Shown: positions 18,262-27,717, counted from the first letter of the stretch. The stretch is 64,000 nucleotides of DNA from Nocardia flavorosea NBRC 108225 (GCF_001613385.1 NZ_BDCG01000012.1:248001-312000); one strand, 5' to 3'. The notes: generated by a model from the letters alone, not told the origin. Translations and numbers: made by a program.

Positions 18262-19344
18262 TCATGCCGGTCCCCCTGTCGACAGGCGTCCCGCCTGCCT
18301 CCGTGCGGTGCCGCCGCGCTCGTGTGCGGCCCTGTCCGTGGAAGCTGCGGGTAGCAGTCGCTGGAGGACATCGGTGATGGTGATGAGCCCGATGAGTTCG
18401 CCCGTGTCGGCGGCGGTGACGGTGGCGAGGTGGCTGCGGGTTTCACGCATGGTGCGCAGTGCCTCGTACACCGGAACAGCGGCCGTCAGGTTCAGCACCG
18501 GTCGCATCAGCTGCCGGGCGGTGGTGGCACCGGCCTGCAGGCTGTCGCGGACGTGCAGGACACCTTCGATCCGGGCGCGGTCGCGGACCAGCAACCGCAT
18601 ATGCCCGGTCTCGCGTGAGGTGGCCTGAATCGCCTCCGGCGCGGCGTCGGGTGCTACCGCACTGGGGACGGTGTTCGAGCGCACGATATCGGCGACGGTG
18701 AGCTGTTCGAGTTCGAGAGCGCTGGTGAGGTTGCCGTGGTAGCGCTCGTCGAGGGTGCCTGCGGTGGCGGAGTGTTCGACCAGGTGGCGCAGCGCCGCCG
18801 GATCCTGCCCGGTTTCGACTTCGTCGACGGGGCTGACCCCGGCCTTGCGCAGGCACCAGTTGGCCGCGTGGTTGAGCGCGGTCAGCAGGGGTCGGGTGAG
18901 CCACATGAAGGCCCGCATGGGGATGGCCAGAAGGGTGGCCGATTTCTCCGGGTGCGCAATGGCCCAGGATTTGGGTGCCATCTCACCGACGACGAGGTGC
19001 AGGAAGGTCACGATGATCAGCGCGAGCACGAACCCGACGACATCGGCCGCCCACAAGGGCGCGCCGAAATCCTCGAACACGGGGGTGAGCCAGTGGTGCA
19101 CGGCGGGTTTGGTTGTCGCCCCCAAGGCAAGGGTGCATACCGTGATGCCGAGCTGGGATCCGGCCAGGAGCACCGACAACTCCGAGGAGCTGCGCAGCGC
19201 GGCGCGGGCCGCGCGGCTGTCGGGTGCGGCGTCTTCGAGGCGGTGACGGCGAGCGGCGATGAGCGCGAATTCGACAGCGACGAAAAACGCGCTCGCGGCG
19301 ATCAATCCGACGGTGACGGCTATAACGACCCAGGGGTTACTCAT
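18262..19344 (-). CDS. CNNM/CorC-type membrane protein with CBS pair (second of tandem pair)
   Basis: 360 residues. A DUF21 transmembrane domain (1-190) opens with VIAVTVGLIAASAFFVAVEF and includes LAGSQLGITVCTLALG and LHLVVGEMAPKSWAIAHPEK. Two CBS domains follow (210-330), regulatory modules that bind nucleotides. The CNNM/CorC family is linked to Mg2+/Co2+ transport. It lacks the C-terminal CorC/HlyC domain found in its partner. Its start overlaps the end of the upstream homologue by eight bases, so the two are translated together. Confidence 0.85.
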   Translation of the reverse strand: MSNPWVVIAVTVGLIAASAFFVAVEFALIAARRHRLEDAAPDSRAARAALRSSSELSVLLAGSQLGITVCTLALGATTKPAVHHWLTPVFEDFGAPLWAADVVGFVLALIIVTFLHLVVGEMAPKSWAIAHPEKSATLLAIPMRAFMWLTRPLLTALNHAANWCLRKAGVSPVDEVETGQDPAALRHLVEHSATAGTLDERYHGNLTSALELEQLTVADIVRSNTVPSAVAPDAAPEAIQATSRETGHMRLLVRDRARIEGVLHVRDSLQAGATTARQLMRPVLNLTAAVPVYEALRTMRETRSHLATVTAADTGELIGLITITDVLQRLLPAASTDRAAHERGGTARRQAGRLSTGGPA

Positions 19345-20701
19345 CGCCGGTCTCCTCCGATTCGGTGCGCACGGTGAGGAACACCGAGGAAGGAACATGG
19401 TTCTCGACACCCCGCACCTGCGCGGTGACACTCCGGCGGGGTGCGGGCTGGTCGTCGAGGAAATCGGCGCCGTCCCGGGGCAGCGGGATATCGATCCGGT
19501 CGCCGATATCGGGCAATCCGTTGAAGACGGCGATGACCAGACCGGCGATGGTTTCGTAGTCACCGGCAGGCAGGCTCAGCTCGAGCAGGCGTTCGATTTC
19601 GTCGAGGTGCACATCACCGGCGACCCGCCAGCCGTCGCCCTCGGCGACGATATCGCCGGCAGTACTCGGATCGTGTTCGTCGGCGATCTCACCGACGAGT
19701 TCCTCAGCAATGTCCTCGACGGTGACGATGCCGGCGAAACCACCGTATTCGTCGACGACGAGTGCCATTTCCTCGCGGTGTGTGCTCAGCCGGGTCACGA
19801 CTTCCGGCAGCGGCAGGGTTTCGGGCACCAGGATCGCGGGCCGCAGACGGGCGCCCGCGGTGTCGTCGGCTGCGCCGGCGAGCAGATCGTGGAGATGGAT
19901 CACTCCGCGCAGATCGTCGGTGGAGGTGCCGACGACCGGGTAGCGGGTGTGCCCGGTGCGCATCCGGGCCAGCACATCGGCGACGGTGTCGTCGATGTGC
20001 ACGGTATCGACTCGGGCGCGCGGGATCATGGCGTGCTCGGCAGTGCTGGTCGGGAAGTCCAGGATCCGGTCGAGCAGCGTGGACAGCTCGGGCGGGAGTT
20101 CCCCGGCGTCGCGGGAGGCGGCGACGATATGTTCGAGATCGCGCGGGGTGGCCGAATGCTCCACATCGTGCACCGGCTCGATGCGTAGCGCCTTCAGCAA
20201 CAGGTTCGACGACTGATCGAACAGCCTGATCAGCCACCCGAATACCTTCAGGTATACCGTGGTCGACGCGGCCAGCCAGCGCGCCACCGGTTCCGGACGG
20301 GCGATCGCCAGGTTCTTGGGAACCAGCTCGCCGAACAACATTTGCACCAGGGTCGAGAACGCGATGGCCAGCACCGCGCCGACGCCGATGCCGACCGCGG
20401 TGGGTATCCCGATACCGCCGAGTAATTCGCCGAGACCGCGGCCGATGAGAGGTTCGGCCACGTAACCGACCAGCAATCCGGTGACGGTGATACCCAGCTG
20501 GGCACCGGAGAGCATGAACGATGTCCGGCGGGTGACGCGCAACGCGCGGCCGGCGGCCTTGTCACCGTCGGCGGCGCGGGCTTTGAGCCGGGAGCGATCC
20601 ACGGCCATATACGCGAATTCCTGGGCGACGAAGTACCCGGTCAGCGCGGTGATCAGCAGGACCACGGCGATGCCGAGCACGATATTGAGCACGGTCACCA
20701 C
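19337..20701 (-). CDS. CNNM/CorC-type membrane protein with CBS pair and CorC_HlyC domain (first of tandem pair)
   Basis: 454 residues: DUF21 membrane domain (1-190; VAQEFAYMAVDRSRLKARA, LSGAQLGITVTGLLVG, LFGELVPKNLAIARPEP), CBS pair (200-340; RYPVVGTSTDDLRGVIHLHD, MALVVDEYGGFAGIVTVED) and a C-terminal CorC_HlyC domain (355-430; IAGLVIAVFNGLPDIGDRI). The pair of paralogues is common in actinobacteria and may form a heteromeric Mg2+/Co2+ extruder. The start is GTG 20701, with GGGAGGGGAGG upstream. Confidence 0.88.
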   Translation of the reverse strand: MVTVLNIVLGIAVVLLITALTGYFVAQEFAYMAVDRSRLKARAADGDKAAGRALRVTRRTSFMLSGAQLGITVTGLLVGYVAEPLIGRGLGELLGGIGIPTAVGIGVGAVLAIAFSTLVQMLFGELVPKNLAIARPEPVARWLAASTTVYLKVFGWLIRLFDQSSNLLLKALRIEPVHDVEHSATPRDLEHIVAASRDAGELPPELSTLLDRILDFPTSTAEHAMIPRARVDTVHIDDTVADVLARMRTGHTRYPVVGTSTDDLRGVIHLHDLLAGAADDTAGARLRPAILVPETLPLPEVVTRLSTHREEMALVVDEYGGFAGIVTVEDIAEELVGEIADEHDPSTAGDIVAEGDGWRVAGDVHLDEIERLLELSLPAGDYETIAGLVIAVFNGLPDIGDRIDIPLPRDGADFLDDQPAPRRSVTAQVRGVENHVPSSVFLTVRTESEETGDE

Positions 20702-20838
20702 GACCTCCCCTCCCGATGGGTTCCGGGAGGCTGCTCGTCACTGGGCGAGCCGGGTTGTCGGTATTTGCGCTTGGCGCGTCTCATCAGCTCTCTTTGTTCG
20801 AGGAACAAGATCGGGAAAAGGTGTACTGCCGGGGAATG

Positions 20839-21516
20839 TTATTTGCGGCCTGCCGCCCAGCGCATTCCCCACTGGTAGGCGCGGTCGAGATCGGCCTGAC
20901 TGCCGGAGATGTATTCGACTTCGCGCGCAACGGTCAGGCCGCTGCCGGTATCGGTGAGCATGGCGACCGCGCAGATCTGGGCACCGTCGACGGCAGAGTC
21001 CAACGGGACCTCGATCTGCGGGCCGGAAGTCGGGAACATGGTGACGACACCGTCGACCGCCGCCCAGTTGGCCGCGCCCCGGTAGATCATGGCGAACACC
21101 AGGATCCGGCGGAAGGCGGCCGGGTCGGCCAGGTTGATGTGCAGGTTTTCGCCACCGGCAACGGCACCGGTGCGGTCGTCACGATCCAGGGCGATGAACG
21201 GCGGCGTGTGCAGTTCGCCGTAGCTGTTGCCCAGCGCCTGGACGACTCCCTTGGTGCCGTCGGCGAGCTCGTAGAGACAGCCCAGATCCAGGTCGATACC
21301 GCCGCCCCCGAGGAGTTTGGCGAAGAATCCGGTTTTGGCCGGTTGCGGGTTGCTCCAGTTCAGGTTGACCCGCATCACACCTTGACGTTCACCGGCTTTG
21401 GTGAGGTTTACGCTGCGTTCGGTCTTGGTCAGCGTCAGTTTGTGCACGCCGACGGTCGGGTCGGCGGGCGTCGGTTGCGCCACCGGTGTGGGTCTTTTGT
21501 TGTAGTCGATGCCCAT
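20839..21516 (-). CDS. TerD-family protein (TerA/TerF-like)
   Basis: 225 residues. After a short Pro-rich start (MGIDYNKRPTPVAQPTPADP) the TerD fold appears: LTLTKTERSVNLTK, GGIDLDLGCLYELADG (acidic Ca2+-loop residues), GENLHINLADPAAFRRILVF and AAVDGVVTMF. TerD domains bind calcium and occur in stress and tellurite-resistance complexes. It follows the terD gene with a 31-base gap, so the two form an operon. Confidence 0.82.
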   Translation of the reverse strand: MGIDYNKRPTPVAQPTPADPTVGVHKLTLTKTERSVNLTKAGERQGVMRVNLNWSNPQPAKTGFFAKLLGGGGIDLDLGCLYELADGTKGVVQALGNSYGELHTPPFIALDRDDRTGAVAGGENLHINLADPAAFRRILVFAMIYRGAANWAAVDGVVTMFPTSGPQIEVPLDSAVDGAQICAVAMLTDTGSGLTVAREVEYISGSQADLDRAYQWGMRWAAGRK

Positions 21517-21547
21517 CAGGTGTGAGCTTTTCCTCTCGGCTGGGACG

Positions 21548-22123
21548 TCAAATATTCACGCCGTAGTCGCGGGCGATCCCCGCCAGACCCGACGCGTAGC
21601 CCTGGCCGATCGCGCGGAACTTCCACTCCGCACCGTGGCGGTAGAGCTCACCGAACACCATCGCGGTTTCGGTGGAGGCGTCCTCGGTCAGGTCGTAGCG
21701 GGCCAGCTCCGAGCCCGTACCACGGTCGACAACCCGGATGAACGCATTGCGTACCTGCCCGAACGACTGCTGGCGCGCATCTGCGTCGTGGATCGATACG
21801 GGGAAGAAGATATTGGTGATCGTTGCGGGGGTGGCCGCCAGATCGACGTTGATCACCTCGTCGTCGCCCTCACCTTCACCGGTGAGGTTGTCGCCGGTGT
21901 GCTCGATGCTGCCCTCCGGCGAGCGCAGGTTGTTGTAGAACACGAAATGCTGGTCCGAGACGACCTTGTGTTCCGGGCCGGTGGCGATGGCGCTGGCATC
22001 CAGGTCGAATTCCGCACCGGTGGTGGAGCGGACGTCCCAGCCCAGGCCGACCGCGACCGCGGTCAGGTTCGGCGCTTGTTTGGACAGCGACACATTGCCG
22101 CCTTTGGCGAGACTGACACTCAT
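21548..22123 (-). CDS. terD: TerD family protein
   Basis: 191 residues, canonical TerD length: [68 protein letters not shown] (Ca2+-binding acidic cluster), [19 protein letters not shown] and [17 protein letters not shown] at the end. The ATG at 22123 has AGGAG eight bases upstream. The family binds Ca2+ and is linked to tellurite, phage and stress tolerance. It leads a two-gene operon and diverges from a MerR regulator. Confidence 0.92.
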   Translation of the reverse strand: MSVSLAKGGNVSLSKQAPNLTAVAVGLGWDVRSTTGAEFDLDASAIATGPEHKVVSDQHFVFYNNLRSPEGSIEHTGDNLTGEGEGDDEVINVDLAATPATITNIFFPVSIHDADARQQSFGQVRNAFIRVVDRGTGSELARYDLTEDASTETAMVFGELYRHGAEWKFRAIGQGYASGLAGIARDYGVNI

Positions 22124-22426
22124 TTCTGCTACTCCTGGTCTCGTACGGTCGAGGAATGCCCTGCGATCTACTGGAATCCGCCCGCGACCACCGGGCGCGC
22201 GGACGAACAATCCGCCGCCGGCCGGCCGGACCACCACGCCGAGTCGGCCGTCATGTGGTGCCCGCACTCGCGACCCGAGGGCCGTTCACTGCGGAGACCG
22301 TCGACGCGTGCAGCTGACACACCCGGTCGGCCATTGCGTACCGGTGAGGTCGTGGAGTCCCACTCGTGGACATAGAACCCACACTAGCACGCGGCACTGT
22401 ATGGTTGGCGGGAAGGGAGGTGACCG

Positions 22427-22822
22427 ATGTCGTCCCTACTGAGAATCGGTGAATTCGCCACACGTGCCGAGGTCAGCCCGCGAACGGTCGACTATTACAC
22501 GAGCCTGGGCCTGCTGACCCCCGCCGACCGCACCACCGGCGGCTATCGGCTCTACGACGACGCCGATATCGTCCGCGTCCACCTGATCCGCCAACTCGAA
22601 GCCCAAGGCCTGTCGCTCGAGGAGATCACCACAGCTCTCACTTCCGGGACCGGTGATATCAGCGATGCCCTGGCCCGGCTCGACGACGATCTGAAACTCC
22701 TGCACACGGTCGCCGAAACCGCCCCCTCCGAGGTCCACGGCCTCCTGACGCTGATCAGCGCTCGCGTCCACTCCCTGATCACCGTGGCCTTACAGATACC
22801 ACCCGATATCCCGATCATGTGA
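22427..22822 (+). CDS. MerR-family transcriptional regulator
   Basis: 131 residues. The N-terminal MerR winged helix is complete: LRIGEFATRAEVSPRTVDYY, TSLGLLTPADRTTGGYRLYD and IVRVHLIRQLEAQGLSLEEI. A coiled dimer helix follows. There are no paired cysteines for metal sensing, so it is not an obvious metal sensor. It diverges from terD; the 300 bases between the two should hold both promoters. GGGAGGTGACC precedes ATG 22427. Confidence 0.9.
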   Translation: MSSLLRIGEFATRAEVSPRTVDYYTSLGLLTPADRTTGGYRLYDDADIVRVHLIRQLEAQGLSLEEITTALTSGTGDISDALARLDDDLKLLHTVAETAPSEVHGLLTLISARVHSLITVALQIPPDIPIM

Positions 22823-22902
22823 GGCAGCGACGACACGCGCGACTCGCTCACTACGGCGGCGCGGTCATAGTCATCGGCGGCAACAGCCTCGACGCCCTGA
22901 CC

Positions 22903-22934
22903 CGCTCCGGTGGGCGATATCGCCTACCGGAGCG
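22903..22934. terminator. Near-perfect 32-base inverted repeat after merR
   Basis: CGCTCCGGT at the left pairs with ACCGGAGCG at the right, then GGCG with CGCC around ATAT. The one exception would be a G-U pair in RNA. That is 14 stem pairs with a four-base loop, 80 bases after the merR stop: a strong candidate terminator. It could instead be a protein-binding palindrome. Confidence 0.5.
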
Positions 22935-23110
22935 AATCACTGTTCCACGCCATCGGCGCAGACCAGCTGCTTCTCATCACCGCCGCCTTGCTGACGACCG
23001 CCGTACCGCTCCGCGGCTTACTGGTCCGCACCGACGCGGTGGTGACGCTTGGCCTTCGACGGCATCCTGCTGACCCTCAGCTACCTCGGTCCCGTCACCA
23101 CGGGCCGGGT
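22910..23110 (+). pseudogene. Possible frameshifted membrane-protein remnant
   Basis: A frame from GTG 22910 reads HAIGADQLLLITAALLTTAV, then LRGLLVRTDAVVTL. At about 23050 the hydrophobic reading continues in the next frame as AFDGILLTLSYLGPVT. One extra base would explain this. No full gene is present and the family is unknown. The rest of 22823-23187 shows nothing else convincing. Confidence 0.25.
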
Positions 23111-23187
23111 GCCCCACGGCCGTCCACACCGAGCCGTGGACGAAACCACCGGTGGGCAAAGGGGGCACCCGGCATCTCACCGCTGTA

Positions 23188-24456
23188 TCAACGACCGAGT
23201 AACCCCTCGCCGATATAGCTCCCCGAGCCGGCCCCGGGTGGGATCGCGAATACCGCGGACCCGACGGGAGTCGTCCATTCGTTGAGCGCATCGAATTCGT
23301 CGAGGCGGCGCTGAATGGGCAGGAACTGGCTGGTGATATCGCGCTGGAACGAGACGAACAGCAGACCCGAGTTCGATACCTGCCCCGGAGCCGGCGGGTC
23401 GTCGTAGTTGTAGACGCGCCGGAAGATCCGTTCACCCGAACGAGTGTGCCGGGCGCGGGCGATATGCGCACTCGGCGGGATGACCGGTATGCCGTTGCGG
23501 TCGGTCGCCGTGAAATCGGGTTCGTCGGTTTCACGCCCGCCGGTCAGCGGAGCCCCGGTGGTCAAGGTGCGGCCCACACTGAGCTCACGACCGGGCCGGT
23601 CCAGCTCGTCCCAGGTGTCCAGTTCGATCCGGATGCGGCGCAGCACCATCGAAGTCCCCTCCCGCATCCACGGCCGGCCGGCACCGTCGTCCCACACGAG
23701 CGAATCGAAATCCGCGGTACCGGGTTCCGGGTTGGCCGTACCGTCCACCTGACCCATCAGATTGCGCATCGTGGCGCCCGGGAGCTCGGTACCGCGAGCC
23801 CGGCGGAACCCACGCTGCGTCCACCGCACGGTGAGCAGTGACCTGACGTTCTTCACCAGGACCCGCACCGCGTGCGCGACGGTGACCGGATCATCGGCGC
23901 ACACCTGCAACGCCAGGTCCGCACCGGTGTAGGCCGGATCGAGGCGATCGATCGCGAAGGCGGGCAGCGGCGCGAGCCATGGCGGTGCGGCCTCCGGCCG
24001 GCCGAGCGCCGCGAAAACACCCGGGCCGAATCCGACGGTCACGGTGAGCCGTGCCGGCGCGGCGGCCAGTTCCGGTTCGGTATCGGCGAGCGCGGGCCGG
24101 CCCTGGGTGAGCCGGGCGATATCGGCCGTCCACACCTTCATGATGCCGACCAGCTCGGCGGGGCCGACCCTCGGCAACAGGTCGAGCCCCACGAATACCG
24201 CATGCGCCTGCGGCGGCGCGGTCGCGATCCCGGCCTGGCGCGGGCCGTCCCAGGCGACGGTATCGGTTCCGGTGGCGGCCTGCGCACGCTCGCCACCTTC
24301 GGCGACACCGTAGATTCCCGCACCGACTCCTGCCGCGCCGAGGGCGGCGGCACTCGAACCGAGCAGCCGCCGCCGGGTCACCGTTCGCCGCCGCGGGTCC
24401 CGTTCACCCACCGTGCGCGGGGGCCGAAGGGGCAGCCGGGGCGCCGGCGTGGTCAC
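23188..24456 (-). CDS. Tat-exported Dyp-type peroxidase (EfeB-like)
   Basis: 422 residues. A twin-arginine signal lies near residues 28-55 (TRRRLLGSSAAALGAAG). The DyP fold has GQVDGTANPEPG (the family GxxDG motif with the catalytic Asp) and IARARHTRSGERIF, placing the proximal haem His and the conserved Arg; FVSFQRDITSQF follows. DyP peroxidases use haem and H2O2 to oxidise substrates, and EfeB types act in iron/haem handling. It begins inside the PCu(A)C gene (53-base overlap), so the two are translated together. No efeO or efeU gene is near. Confidence 0.9.
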   Translation of the reverse strand: MTTPAPRLPLRPPRTVGERDPRRRTVTRRRLLGSSAAALGAAGVGAGIYGVAEGGERAQAATGTDTVAWDGPRQAGIATAPPQAHAVFVGLDLLPRVGPAELVGIMKVWTADIARLTQGRPALADTEPELAAAPARLTVTVGFGPGVFAALGRPEAAPPWLAPLPAFAIDRLDPAYTGADLALQVCADDPVTVAHAVRVLVKNVRSLLTVRWTQRGFRRARGTELPGATMRNLMGQVDGTANPEPGTADFDSLVWDDGAGRPWMREGTSMVLRRIRIELDTWDELDRPGRELSVGRTLTTGAPLTGGRETDEPDFTATDRNGIPVIPPSAHIARARHTRSGERIFRRVYNYDDPPAPGQVSNSGLLFVSFQRDITSQFLPIQRRLDEFDALNEWTTPVGSAVFAIPPGAGSGSYIGEGLLGR

Positions 24457-24958
24457 CGCCGCCCGGCTGGTAATTCTCCTGGGCGCCGGCGAAATCGCGG
24501 ACCTGCGCGGTGAAGGTCTTGGTGGACCGGTCCTCGAATTCGAGAGTTATCTCCGTTTCCGCACCGGGGGTGAGCGGGGCGAGTAAATCCATGAGCATGA
24601 GGTGGTCTCCGCCGGCCGCCAGTGTGTAGATGCCACCGGCGGGAATGACGAAACCGCCGGCTTTCGGTCGCATCACCGGTGCCCCACTGTCTCCCGGCGC
24701 GATTTCGTGGAGTTCGGACCATCCGGCCGCCGGTGAGGACGCGGCAACCACCCGGACTTCGGTATCTGCGGAATTGCGGAATTCCGCGAAAGCCGAGGTC
24801 ATCCCGGAATCGGCGGCCTTCACCCACTGTTCGTGGACGATTACGGAATCGGCCTGACGGTCGGCGGATTCCGCAGTGTCGCTGGAACACGCCCCCGCGA
24901 GGACGGCGGCGAAGGACAGCGCCGCCACGAAGGCGCCGCGTCGAATCGATATTTGCAT
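24404..24958 (-). CDS. PCu(A)C copper-chaperone lipoprotein
   Basis: 184 residues with a lipoprotein signal peptide (MQISIRRGAFVAALSFAAVL, lipobox LAGAC at residues 20-24). The copper site reads H-x11-M-x22-H-x-M (ELHEIAP, PVMRP, DHLMLMD), close to the PCu(A)C consensus. These proteins carry Cu(I) outside the membrane to cytochrome oxidase. A Gly/Ala/Pro/His-rich tail ends the protein. The gene overlaps the DyP gene. In actinobacteria this pair recurs, sometimes with the membrane gene found just upstream here. Confidence 0.88.
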   Translation of the reverse strand: MQISIRRGAFVAALSFAAVLAGACSSDTAESADRQADSVIVHEQWVKAADSGMTSAFAEFRNSADTEVRVVAASSPAAGWSELHEIAPGDSGAPVMRPKAGGFVIPAGGIYTLAAGGDHLMLMDLLAPLTPGAETEITLEFEDRSTKTFTAQVRDFAGAQENYQPGGGDHAGAPAAPSAPAHGG

Positions 24959-25258
24959 TTGTGATCACTTTCGGATCGGAAGTCGGCGAGCATGCACTGT
25001 TCCCGGCTCGCGGTACGCGATCACCGGTATCGAGCGACGGAACAACCCGAGGCGGGATGCGCAGCTCCGGTGGGGACGAGACCTCGTCGGCACCTCGCCC
25101 TGTCGTCGAGGGAAATCGTTCCGCCCTACCGCCCCGCGGCGTCGAACACGGACAGAAGGGAACCGAGCGCACGGTCGCCGAACTGCCGATGATGCTGCCG
25201 GGCCGCGAACAGCAACCCACTGCGCGGTAGCTGTTCTGCTACCGGATGGCGTGGCGGA
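24959..25258. other. Intergenic between the membrane protein gene and the PCu(A)C gene
   Basis: These 300 bases on the minus-strand operon path contain open frames with no family features. They may hold a promoter for the PCu(A)C and DyP pair, but no clear box or terminator stands out. Confidence 0.35.
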
Positions 25259-25771
25259 TCAGGTCGCGAACGGCGGACCGCGAGTGCCGGTGCCGGAGAG
25301 GTCGACGAGTCGCGGGGTACGGGTGACCCGATAGACCGTCACCGGCAACCCCAGCGGCCGGTCGATGGGCACGGGATCCGGGCCGGGAACTACGCGCCGG
25401 AGTGTGGAGACCGCCCACCGGGAACCGCGCTCGGCGGCACCGATCAGATACGCCCCTGCAACGACCGCCACCAGATGCGCCCACAGCATGCGGCCGTCGG
25501 CTGTCCCACTGTGCGGATGTGCGGTCATCGCCGACAGTACGAGATGACCGAATGCCTGCGCGGCCGCGAGCGCCCCCATCAAACGGGGTCGCGATATCTC
25601 GGGCATCGAGGCGGCTGCCCGGCCGATGGCCGCGCATACAACGATGAGCAGCAGGCAACCTGCTTCGGAAGGACGCGCCCCACCCCCGGCGCCGTGCGCC
25701 GCGGCAGTGACAATAGCCGACAGCGCGCCGACGGATGCACCACGCAGTACGCGATTCACATCCGACGCCAT
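25259..25771 (-). CDS. Membrane protein associated with the copper operon
   Basis: 170 residues with about four hydrophobic helices: GASVGALSAIVTAAAHGAGG, EAGCLLLIVVCAAIGRAA, LMGALAAAQAFGHLVLSAM and LWAHLVAVVAGAYLIGAAE. Helix-flanking His and Met residues (AHG, HLVLSAMTAHPHSG) would suit metal contact. Proteins of this kind often sit beside PCu(A)C genes. Function unknown; copper handling is an inference from position. Confidence 0.72.
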   Translation of the reverse strand: MASDVNRVLRGASVGALSAIVTAAAHGAGGGARPSEAGCLLLIVVCAAIGRAAASMPEISRPRLMGALAAAQAFGHLVLSAMTAHPHSGTADGRMLWAHLVAVVAGAYLIGAAERGSRWAVSTLRRVVPGPDPVPIDRPLGLPVTVYRVTRTPRLVDLSGTGTRGPPFAT

Positions 25772-25789
25772 AGCGGAAGCCTAGCCTCT

Positions 25790-25804
25790 ACTACGACCTG
25801 TAGT
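25790..25804. promoter_or_regulatory. Candidate BlaI/CopY-type operator
   Basis: ACTAC and GTAGT face each other across five bases, 18 bases before the membrane-protein start. BlaI/MecI/CopY-type repressors bind TACTACA-type inverted repeats, usually with a shorter spacer. The resemblance is suggestive only; no repressor gene of that type lies in the window. Confidence 0.3.
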
Positions 25805-26029
25805 CGAAACGAGGGTGCGGCCCGGCGCCACGACCCACCACCGCTGCCCGCTCCGTCACTCGTGATCACCTCCCGGGGTCTCCCGGCTCCGTCGGTAGTG
25901 TCGACGAAACCGTTCGCCGGAAGGTACGGCGGAAGGCCGGCCGCACATCCACGGGCTCCATGACGTCGAACGAGTGAGAGCCGTAGCGATCCGAGAGACG
26001 CCGGCACACATCGAGATAAGGAACCGGGA

Positions 26030-26497
26030 ATGATGCCATCGAACGACTCCCCCGAACCCAGTGACCGTGCCGCAGCAGACGAAACCGCGATCCGGCGGCA
26101 GATCGGCAAACTGATCGAAGGACTCCGGGCCGGGGATCTCGCGGCCGTACAGGAGGTATACACGACAGATGTCGTGTCCTTCGATATCGAACCGCCGCTC
26201 CAGCACGTCGGGACAGCCGCGAAGCTCGAGAACTGGGCACAGGTGTTCCAGACCTTCGAGCAGGTGACCTACGAGGTACGCGACCTGACCGTAACCGTCG
26301 GGGGCGACGTGGCATTCGGGTATGCCTTCGCGCGTCTCGGCGGCATGCTGAAGAGCGGGACGGCGACGAACGGCATGTGGGTCCGCGTCACCTACGGCAT
26401 GCAGAAGATCGACGGCACATGGTTGATTGCACACGACCAGGTCTCGGTGCCCCTCGACATGGCGCACGGCCGAGCCGCGGTAGACCTGGAGCCGTGA
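26030..26497 (+). CDS. SnoaL-like / DUF4440 nuclear transport factor 2 fold protein
   Basis: 155 residues with the cone-shaped NTF2-like fold: IRRQIGKLIEGLRAGDLAAV, VYTTDVVSFDIEPPLQHVG, VTVGGDVAFGYAFARLGG, MWVRVTYGMQKIDGTWLIAH and DQVSVPLD. Such proteins act as polyketide cyclases, isomerases or dehydratases, or only bind ligands. The His in IAHDQVS is the conserved end-of-sheet residue of the family. AAGGAACCGGGA precedes ATG 26030. Confidence 0.82.
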   Translation: MMPSNDSPEPSDRAAADETAIRRQIGKLIEGLRAGDLAAVQEVYTTDVVSFDIEPPLQHVGTAAKLENWAQVFQTFEQVTYEVRDLTVTVGGDVAFGYAFARLGGMLKSGTATNGMWVRVTYGMQKIDGTWLIAHDQVSVPLDMAHGRAAVDLEP

Positions 26498-26781
26498 GGC
26501 GTTCCCGCGGCGACCATCGGGCACGGCCGAAGTATGTCCGGCGCCTCACCTTCCGGTCGGTCCGGGCCGCAACGGTCGGCAACGCCCCGGTTTCACGGCG
26601 CCCTGGGATACCGCGATCGGCGCGACTTCGGGATTCACGTCCCGATCGGCGGTGGAGGCAGTATGGTCGGGCGGGAGGTATCGATCGGTCTCCCTCGAGG
26701 CCGTCCCCGAGGGCCGGGGTTACTCGAGTGTCCGGGTTGTGCGAAGGGTGTGCCGAACCCGTACCGGCAGAATGGTGCAAC

Positions 26782-27717
26782 GTGAGCGTGCCAGATTTCG
26801 GGATCTATGTACCGCAGATGGTTCCGGAGTTCCAGCCCCTGCTGGAACTCGCGAAAACAGCCGAACGCACCGGGTTCACCAATTTCTGGCTCTTCGATCA
26901 TCTGTGGTCGCCCGGGCTGCCCGAACATCCCGCTCTGGAGGCGTGGACCGCGGCGACCGCGCTGCTCGCCGGCACCACGACATTGCGGGTAGGCGCCCTG
27001 GTGTTGTGCAACAACTTCCGGCACCCGGCGGTCCTCGGCCGGATGGCTACCTCGCTGGACGTGATCTCCGGCGGCCGGCTCGAATTCGGGCTCGGCAGCG
27101 GTTCGATTCCCGGCGAACATCAACAGGCCGGTTTACCCTGGGGACCGGCACGCGAACGGGCCGAGCGACTGGGCGAGGCGCTCGAAATCATCACCTCGAT
27201 GTTCGCCCGCGAACGAACCTCGTTCGACGGCAAGCACTACCAGGTCACCGATATCGCCAACATCCCCGGACCGGTCCAGCGTCCGCGCCCGCCGATCCAT
27301 ATCGGGGGCACGGGCCCGAAATACACATTGCCGCTGGTTGCACGCTATGCCGATGTGTGGAATGTCCCCACCTACGGCCTGCGTGACTACCGCCGGTCGG
27401 CCGAACTGCTGGACGCCGAATGCGCCCGTATCGATCGCGACCCCGCCTCGATCCAGCGTTCCCACCAGGCGATATTGGCGATCGCCGAGAACGAGCGGGA
27501 ACTCCCCAGGGTCCAGGCCCGGGCGCAGCGGCACTACGGGGGCGAAGCGTTCGCTCTCGACGAAGGCTATGTCGGCACACCGGCCATGCTGGTGGACCGG
27601 CTGGCCGAACGCGCCGCCCAGGGAATCGATTCGGTGATCTTCATGACCGGGGCGAAACAGGCGGCCGCAACCATGGAGTTGTTCGCGGCAGAGGTCATGC
27701 CACACCTGCCCGGCTGA
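26782..27717 (+). CDS. LLM-class flavin-dependent oxidoreductase
   Basis: 311 residues of the luciferase-like TIM barrel, F420- or FMN-using type. It begins VPDFGIYVPQMVPEFQ, then FTNFWLFDHLWSPG, TTTLRVGALVLCNNFRHPAV, ISGGRLEFGLGSGSIPGEHQ and PPIHIGGTGPKYTLPL. Nocardial and mycobacterial members often use coenzyme F420. The GTG at 26782 is the chosen start, since the barrel begins there; the longer frame has no family match. Substrate unknown. Confidence 0.85.
   Translation: MSVPDFGIYVPQMVPEFQPLLELAKTAERTGFTNFWLFDHLWSPGLPEHPALEAWTAATALLAGTTTLRVGALVLCNNFRHPAVLGRMATSLDVISGGRLEFGLGSGSIPGEHQQAGLPWGPARERAERLGEALEIITSMFARERTSFDGKHYQVTDIANIPGPVQRPRPPIHIGGTGPKYTLPLVARYADVWNVPTYGLRDYRRSAELLDAECARIDRDPASIQRSHQAILAIAENERELPRVQARAQRHYGGEAFALDEGYVGTPAMLVDRLAERAAQGIDSVIFMTGAKQAAATMELFAAEVMPHLPG

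Noticed and set aside
20702..20838. Possible Mg2+ riboswitch ahead of the CNNM pair
   Set aside because: No M-box-like conserved core was seen; only a ribosome site is clear.
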